In this document: positions 55,772 through 60,045 of the stretch, one piece after another
Layout of the letters: each line of letters starts with the position of its first letter
Position numbering within the stretch: position 1 is the stretch's first letter
From: an uncultured Eubacteriales bacterium
Lineage (GTDB): Bacteria > Bacillota > Clostridia > Lachnospirales > Lachnospiraceae
Direction of reading: 5' to 3'
NCBI GenBank assembly: GCA_900315425.1
Contig: OMZA01000010.1
Location: forward strand, 1 to 60,045
DNA length: 60,045 nt
Translations under genes and position numbers: made by a program
Notes under the pieces: model-generated
The model's database searches: none
The model's input: only the letters and a program-made list of their open reading frames with translations
Told to the model about the DNA's origin: nothing

Positions 55772-56752
55772 CTACGCCATATGCAATCTATTCTGCAATG
55801 ACTGTAACAAATCCACTTCCATATCCACTGGAATCGATTCATTATTTCTACATTCATCACTTAATCCCTGGGAAATAATAGCCGATGTCAGTTCATCAGG
55901 ATACTCATTTCCAATTAGATATCCGGCATACACCCTTCTGCCGTTTATATCCATATCATTCTTTAAAGTAGCTTCTAAAAGATTATAATAGTATTCTCTT
56001 TGTTCCGAATTGGGATTGATTATGGAATAGTAATAAATGATCTCATATACAAAACCAATATTGTGTACCCCAACATTCTTTTCGTCACCCACAATTTGTT
56101 TGAACACATCTATATACTTACTCAATTCGTAAATATCACCCTTGTCTAACAAGTGATAATAATTTAAAAGTCTGCAATTGTTGGCCCTTATGCTCATATC
56201 TTTTTCAGGTACTTCAATATACGTAAAATCCTTTGGTCGTATTCCATTTCTTAGTTCATTCTTAGTTATTAATTCCTGTTCCCAAAGTCTGCCATCAATA
56301 GTTGTGGAATTGGCTACCCTCATTATGCTTATATAATCATACAAATACAGTATAAATACTACGGCAATACTGGCCTCTGTTATCATCAGATAAGATTTTC
56401 CAATTGGTTTATAATACCAAAGTACACTAGCAATTGTCCCTAATGTCAAGGTAAGCATAAATTGTACATTTCTCTTGTATTTCAGCACAATCTCCTTAGT
56501 AATATTTTTTCTTACATTTTCAGCTACTGCCATTAACGAAAAAGGCACCTTAACCTTCACAAGCCTTCCATTATTATTTCGTTTAACGCCAAGTCCCAGG
56601 TAGGTAAACTGAACAATCTTATATCCAGACAACTTACCAAAAAGCAAATACCAAATGCTCATAATCAAAGTGCTTAAACTAAAAGTTGCAGCAACTAAAC
56701 ACAAATGCAAAAAAATAATAACTGTTAATTCTGCTCTCGTATACATATTCAA
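55772..56752 (-). CDS. Multi-pass membrane protein of unknown function
   Basis: The 326-residue protein has a helix at about 10-35 followed by LLFGKLSGYKIVQFTYLGLG, a pattern seen next to the first helix of M50-like membrane proteins. No HEXXH zinc motif is present, so protease activity is not supported. Two more helices lie at about 95-150 and a soluble helical region (about 185-326) resembles TPR-type packing. The first codon is TTG at 56752; an ATG two codons in (56746) is equally possible and the ribosome-binding site is weak (GAGAG). I do not recognise the family. Confidence 0.6.
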   Translation of the reverse strand: MNMYTRAELTVIIFLHLCLVAATFSLSTLIMSIWYLLFGKLSGYKIVQFTYLGLGVKRNNNGRLVKVKVPFSLMAVAENVRKNITKEIVLKYKRNVQFMLTLTLGTIASVLWYYKPIGKSYLMITEASIAVVFILYLYDYISIMRVANSTTIDGRLWEQELITKNELRNGIRPKDFTYIEVPEKDMSIRANNCRLLNYYHLLDKGDIYELSKYIDVFKQIVGDEKNVGVHNIGFVYEIIYYYSIINPNSEQREYYYNLLEATLKNDMDINGRRVYAGYLIGNEYPDELTSAIISQGLSDECRNNESIPVDMEVDLLQSLQNRLHMA

Positions 56753-56879
56753 TTTTCTCTCTCTCTCAATTTTGTCCCTTACGTCAGTTAATTAAAAATC
56801 TCACTCCTTGACCTATTATATCAAAAAAATACAGATACTTCCATTCATAACTAATGTTTGTATTTTACCTCCAAGTTCT

Positions 56880-57386
56880 TTAATCTGATTCTCCAACTCT
56901 GAGAATCACATTATTATTTGAATCTTCCACTACAAAAGTAATAATTCCTTCTTTATCTGTGTTATCTTTATTGATTATATATCTTTCAATTAATATTGAA
57001 TAATTTTCATCTTTACTACTTTCACAAATAATATTCCTTATGTATATTTCATCAGCCTGTTTCACAATTTTCCCATCTCTTACCGAAAGGCTAGTTTCTC
57101 CATTATAATCCAAATCGTATGACACTATTTCTTCATCAAATAAATCAAATAAATCTTCTATTTCATCTTCAAAATCATCATCATTATAATGTCTTTCACA
57201 AAAATATTTTTCTAAATCATCTGTATTTTTGTTATTTATTCCTCTTATTATATTTTTACACATTTTTTTTGCAGTTTTTTGATTTGCTATTTGACTTTTT
57301 ACCAATTTAGCAGAAGTACATCCCGTACATAGTAATGATAATAGTAAAATTAACAAAGCCATAGATATCAAAATTGTTTTCTTCAT
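56880..57386 (-). CDS. DUF5104-like lipoprotein
   Basis: The 168-residue product begins MKKTILISMALLILLLSLLC with lipobox LLCTGC, so it should be lipid-anchored outside the membrane. The mature part has a helical start (AKKMCKNIIRGINNKN), a strongly acidic stretch (DDDFEDEIEDLFDLFDEE) and a beta-rich C-terminal half, as in DUF5104 lipoproteins. The start at 57386 follows GGAGG by 5 bp. Its first part and leader are repeated at 59412-59562. Immediately upstream lie the last ten codons of a DUF4474-like gene, so this lipoprotein was once downstream of such a gene. An immunity role is inference. Confidence 0.72.
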   Translation of the reverse strand: MKKTILISMALLILLLSLLCTGCTSAKLVKSQIANQKTAKKMCKNIIRGINNKNTDDLEKYFCERHYNDDDFEDEIEDLFDLFDEEIVSYDLDYNGETSLSVRDGKIVKQADEIYIRNIICESSKDENYSILIERYIINKDNTDKEGIITFVVEDSNNNVILRVGESD

Positions 57387-57421
57387 TATTACCTCCACAT
57401 CATCCAAACTGTATGCCCATC
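57271..57421. repeat. 151-bp direct repeat, copy 1
   Basis: This copy matches 59412-59562 at a constant offset of 2141 bp, with about four mismatches by eye. It spans the 5' part of the lipoprotein gene, its ribosome-binding site and the last ten codons (DGHTVWMMWR) of a DUF4474-like gene. Confidence 0.92.
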
Positions 57422-57457
57422 TATAACGAATAGATATTTTCTACGTAGTTATAAAAC

Positions 57458-58564
57458 TCATAATTTTGAAATCATCTTTTTTATCTTTTTTTCATTATCC
57501 CTCGTAAAACCACTAAGTTCATAGGATCTGATGCGCTGATTTACCAATAGAGGTTCCACAAAACCATTTTTCACCAGCACTGACAATCTGTTAATTATCG
57601 TTTTGTTTGTCACCCCTATTTCACGGCTGACTTCGATTGGAGTAAATTCTCCTTTATATCTCTTTATCAAAAACAGGAGCAGTTCCTTCTCCTTACCCTT
57701 TAAATATGATAAGCTTCCGCTTACTTCATTCTCAGTAGAACTTTCTGACAGTTCGCAAATCTTATTGGAATACAACAGCACCATCCTCAGAAAATAATTA
57801 ACCCATACTTCCGGATGAGGCGGATTGTTTCTTCCGGAGTAATAAAGCACCGGCAAACCCATCTGTATCGATTCATAATACTCATTAATGTCATATGCAA
57901 AGTATTCTTCCAATGAACCGATGCCATTAAATCCATATCCATTGATATCCAAAATATATCCTGAAAGCAAACGTGCAGTTCGACCATTTCCGTCTTCAAA
58001 CGGATGTATCGTAACCAACTGATAATGTACGACCGCTGCGACTATTAACGGGTGATCATCAGTAGTATTTACATACTCGACTAATTCATCAAGCAGCTTC
58101 GGTATATCAAGGTATTCTGGGGGAATATAATCAGGATTCCCGGTCTGAGAATCATAAACGGCAAACAATACTCCGGGAGGCATAGCTCCTCTTAGTCCGA
58201 TTTTTTCCTTAGATGCTCCCTTTTCAACGTATTTCTGGACATCCAATATCAGTTTTTTAGAAAAACACTCTTTCTCTTTTACCTTTTCTTCCAGATAATT
58301 CAATGCAAGAAAATAATTTCGCACTTCCTGTTCCGGCTTTAAGAAATGCTTTCTTTCATCCCGCTCTATTACTTCATCAACCTGCTTTTCAGAGAGGGGA
58401 TTACCTTCTATCTTATTTGACGCATATGAACTCTTTTTCTTTGAATTCTTCCGCAGTCTGCTTGATACAGACCTTGGTAGTTTTACGGAAGAAACCTTGT
58501 ATCTGTTTTTATCTATTTCGGTTATATATTTTAAAATCTCATTTGTAAGAACCACTTTAATCAT
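57458..58564 (-). CDS. Fic family protein with N-terminal inhibitory helix and winged-helix tail
   Basis: The 368-residue protein has a complete Fic active site HPFEDGNGRTARLLSGY near 190, so it could transfer AMP or another phospho-group to a target hydroxyl. An (S/T)xxxE(G/N) inhibitory motif is visible in SNKIEGN near 48, which classifies it as self-inhibited class II Fic. The C-terminus reads like a winged helix (FTPIEVSREIGVTNKTIINR). Such free-standing Fic proteins often regulate themselves or house-keeping targets. AGGTGA precedes the ATG. It sits inside the segment bracketed by the 151-bp repeats. Confidence 0.92.
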   Translation of the reverse strand: MIKVVLTNEILKYITEIDKNRYKVSSVKLPRSVSSRLRKNSKKKSSYASNKIEGNPLSEKQVDEVIERDERKHFLKPEQEVRNYFLALNYLEEKVKEKECFSKKLILDVQKYVEKGASKEKIGLRGAMPPGVLFAVYDSQTGNPDYIPPEYLDIPKLLDELVEYVNTTDDHPLIVAAVVHYQLVTIHPFEDGNGRTARLLSGYILDINGYGFNGIGSLEEYFAYDINEYYESIQMGLPVLYYSGRNNPPHPEVWVNYFLRMVLLYSNKICELSESSTENEVSGSLSYLKGKEKELLLFLIKRYKGEFTPIEVSREIGVTNKTIINRLSVLVKNGFVEPLLVNQRIRSYELSGFTRDNEKKIKKMISKL

Positions 58565-58634
58565 CTTAATTCACCTCGATGATATTATAGCAGAACACCC
58601 TTGAAAATCCCATTAAATTTTCACTATTTTTTCA

Positions 58635-59189
58635 CTATTTTCCATTATCCTTATCATTCCAGATACAGTAATACTCCTCCTCATCATCCCATGGAGTATT
58701 ACCCTCTGATGGTCCAACATATCTCAGTTCGTCTCCCCTTATTATAATAGAACACTGGTGTTCCGGCTCCCAGGGACACTCTGTTTCTATACAGTAGCCT
58801 ATTTCAGTGGCAGCATCCTCCTCTTCAGGTAATTCAACATATAATCTGGGATGCGACAGACAGCTTAAAAGCTGTTTCCCGGACTTATACACTTCAATAG
58901 TCTTTTCTGTATCAGTCACTATATCGTCATATATTTCCATAGCTTTCCACTCATCATACATATAGAACATAAACGCTGAGAGTTTCTGCTGAATTTCATC
59001 AAGCACTTTCTGATTCGTATTAAGATTATTATAATGTTCAATACATTTCTCAGCATATTCCCTTGATTCATCCGAATCATCAAAAATAGTAATATTCATT
59101 TCTCCCTGAAAGAGCGACCTCGAATCAAATGTCCCCTCAAGCCATCCCATTTCATTTATATCAGGTTTTAAATCTCTGATTTCTGACAT
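58635..59189 (-). CDS. DUF6985-like acidic protein (possible immunity protein)
   Basis: The 184-residue acidic soluble protein has no signal peptide. After a strand segment come helices (EYAEKCIEHYNNLNTNQKVL, FMFYMYDEWKAMEIYDD). The end reads EIGYCIETECPWEPEHQCSI, then VGPSEGNTPWDDEEE. The layout, with the late W-E/D-H-containing element, fits DUF6985, a family seen near polymorphic toxins and thought to include immunity proteins. That reading is by pattern and needs a profile search. AAGGAG precedes the ATG. It is 70 bp upstream of fic on the same strand. Confidence 0.55.
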   Translation of the reverse strand: MSEIRDLKPDINEMGWLEGTFDSRSLFQGEMNITIFDDSDESREYAEKCIEHYNNLNTNQKVLDEIQQKLSAFMFYMYDEWKAMEIYDDIVTDTEKTIEVYKSGKQLLSCLSHPRLYVELPEEEDAATEIGYCIETECPWEPEHQCSIIIRGDELRYVGPSEGNTPWDDEEEYYCIWNDKDNGK

Positions 59190-59260
59190 ATCTTCTCCTT
59201 ATTAATTATCTTTCGATTTTCCTTACTACTGAATTTTCAATTCATGTACAACTATATATG

Positions 59261-59527
59261 TTATAATTCTTCCATAATGAATGGAAGCATATATATCGGC
59301 TTTAGATTCAGATTATTGTCCTTTCCGACATCCTTTTGAGATGGAAGTATTGCCCGCGAAACATATTGTGAATATTTCTTACAGAATACATCTATAGACT
59401 CATGTTTTTTTGTAGTTTTTTGATTTGCTATTTGACTTTTTGCTAATTTAGCAGAAGTACATCCCGTACATAGTAATGATAATAGTGAAATTAACAAAGC
59501 CATAGATATCAAAATTGTTTTCTTCAT
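59261..59527 (-). pseudogene. Truncated, chimeric second copy of the DUF5104-like lipoprotein
   Basis: The first 40 or so residues repeat the lipoprotein at 56880-57386 almost exactly (signal peptide, lipobox LLCTGC, SAKLAKSQIANQKTTKK). After the repeat ends the frame continues into unrelated sequence (HESIDVFCKKYSQYVSRAIL and on to FIMEEL) and stops at 88 residues. The DUF5104 body is missing. GGAGG precedes the start at 59527. The new tail is not recognised; it may be foreign coding sequence or chance. Confidence 0.75.
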
Positions 59528-59562
59528 TATTACCTCCACATCATCCAAACTGTATGCCCATC
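59412..59562. repeat. 151-bp direct repeat, copy 2
   Basis: Second copy of the repeat described at 57271. Here it is joined on one side to the longer DUF4474-like remnant and on the other to the chimeric tail of the truncated lipoprotein, so the parental gene junction is on this side for DUF4474 and on the other copy for DUF5104. Confidence 0.92.
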
Positions 59563-59973
59563 TTCGTCAAAAATTAAGCAATCATTTGTATTTATTTCGC
59601 TTGCTTTATTCTTTAATGCATAATACATTTGTCTATTATCTTCAAAATCAATAACTCCAATAGATATTATATCATTTACATTTGGATTATTGAAATCCGG
59701 ATTAAAACCTTTAATCCACCATTGAGGTTCATTTGGTTCCCATTGATCAATCTTAAGTGAAGTTTTAGGAATTCATATTGTATGTACATTAGTATAAATC
59801 CCTATTTCTGCACCACTGCCAAGATTAAGATAATCTCCTTTCCATGTCCAAATTACATAATTCTCCCCGTCGCAATTAAATTCGAATTTATTTTTTTTCA
59901 TATTTCCAAATGTTCCAAGGTGGAAAACATCATCTTTTATTACCTGTGTAAATGATACTATAAGAATGTACAT
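59530..59973 (-). pseudogene. Broken DUF4474-like gene (nonsense codon, 5' end missing)
   Basis: One reading frame of 148 codons is interrupted by a single in-frame TGA at 59773-59775. Before it lie VIWTWKGDYLNLGSGAEIGI, the core of DUF4474-like domains. After it lie EPQWWIKGFNPDFNNPNV and the end DGHTVWMMWR. Both halves are parts of the same domain, so the TGA is a disabling mutation or a sequencing error. The upstream part of the gene is cut off near 59967, where different sequence begins and an in-frame stop lies just before the first ATG. It ends 2 bp before the lipoprotein copy. Confidence 0.7.
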
Positions 59974-60045
59974 TTAATGGAAAATAAAAATGTACAATCC
60001 ATACTGATGTGATATCATTTCCATGGAGGTGATTCTCATTGGAAA
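59967..60045 (+). mobile_element. Possible IS21-like element end (window edge)
   Basis: From 59967 the sequence reads TGTACATTTAATGG and repeats TGTACA at 59991-59996, then has GGAGGT (60025-60030) nine bases before a TTG at 60039. Terminal TG with short repeated TGTACA motifs followed by a plus-strand gene start fits the left end of an IS21-family element. Only 79 bp are visible, so this is tentative. Confidence 0.35.

Noticed and set aside
55772-56752. M50 site-2 protease
   Set aside because: A region near the first helix resembles the family, but no HEXXH or second metal-ligand motif is present.

Overview
The window looks like chromosome of a low-GC anaerobic Firmicute, most probably Lachnospiraceae (a Butyrivibrio/Coprococcus-like butyrate producer). 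Four things point there: AT-rich intergenic DNA with strong Shine-Dalgarno sites, butyrate formation by Ptb plus Buk, the oxygen-independent ribonucleotide reductase NrdD, and clostridial ChW repeats in three secreted proteins. The genus is inference only; no rRNA gene is present.

Region by region. 1-7.2 kb: rlmD-like and yhaM-like genes (minus) diverge from mutS2 and a two-component system (plus). 7.2-12.5 kb: a minus-strand run of a VanW/G5 cell-wall protein, an AIR-synthase-like protein, an Lrp/AsnC regulator, a PLP aminotransferase and trmL, preceded by a 32-residue membrane peptide. 12.5-19.4 kb: nth, leuS, aroA, tRNA-Gly(UCC) and a GH13 amylase-type gene whose leader ends in a terminator hairpin. 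19.6-24.9 kb: the conserved rqcP-divIC-tilS-hpt-ftsH block without the sporulation genes that often interrupt it, preceded by a 56-residue HU half-protein. 25-28 kb: ptb-buk and ilvE. 28.4-37.1 kb: an LCP protein (plus), then pth-mfd, and glgC-glgD-spoVG. 37.4-46.5 kb: a cell-surface locus. Three secreted proteins carry the same six-repeat ChW array joined to NlpC/P60, CAP or leucine-rich-repeat domains, around a LytS-type kinase and a SARP-like response regulator. 46.6-55.7 kb: a MATE exporter remnant coupled to a cytidylate-kinase-like gene, then small transport, GNAT and Nudix genes, uppP, a Na/Pi transporter, nrdD with a candidate NrdR operator, and a second cytidylate-kinase-like gene.

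The last 3.3 kb (56.8-60.0 kb) is the most accessory part. A DUF5104-like lipoprotein, a Fic protein and a DUF6985-like protein are followed by a truncated second copy of the lipoprotein and a broken DUF4474-like gene. A 151-bp near-identical direct repeat (57271-57421 and 59412-59562, offset 2141 bp) brackets the Fic/DUF6985 segment. It carries both the 3' end of the DUF4474-like gene and the 5' end of the lipoprotein gene. I read this as a DUF4474-DUF5104 pair, possibly effector and immunity, that was duplicated or invaded by a Fic/DUF6985 cassette and later broken by a nonsense codon and perhaps by an IS21-like element at the window edge.

Several starts were chosen by ribosome-binding site rather than by the longest frame (mutS2, GH13, tilS, divIC, rqcP, the DUF308 gene, spoVG, the HTH protein at 37424, the NlpC/P60 gene, the response regulator at 42430, the membrane protein at 43174 and both lipoproteins). 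No CRISPR array, rRNA gene or replication origin was seen.
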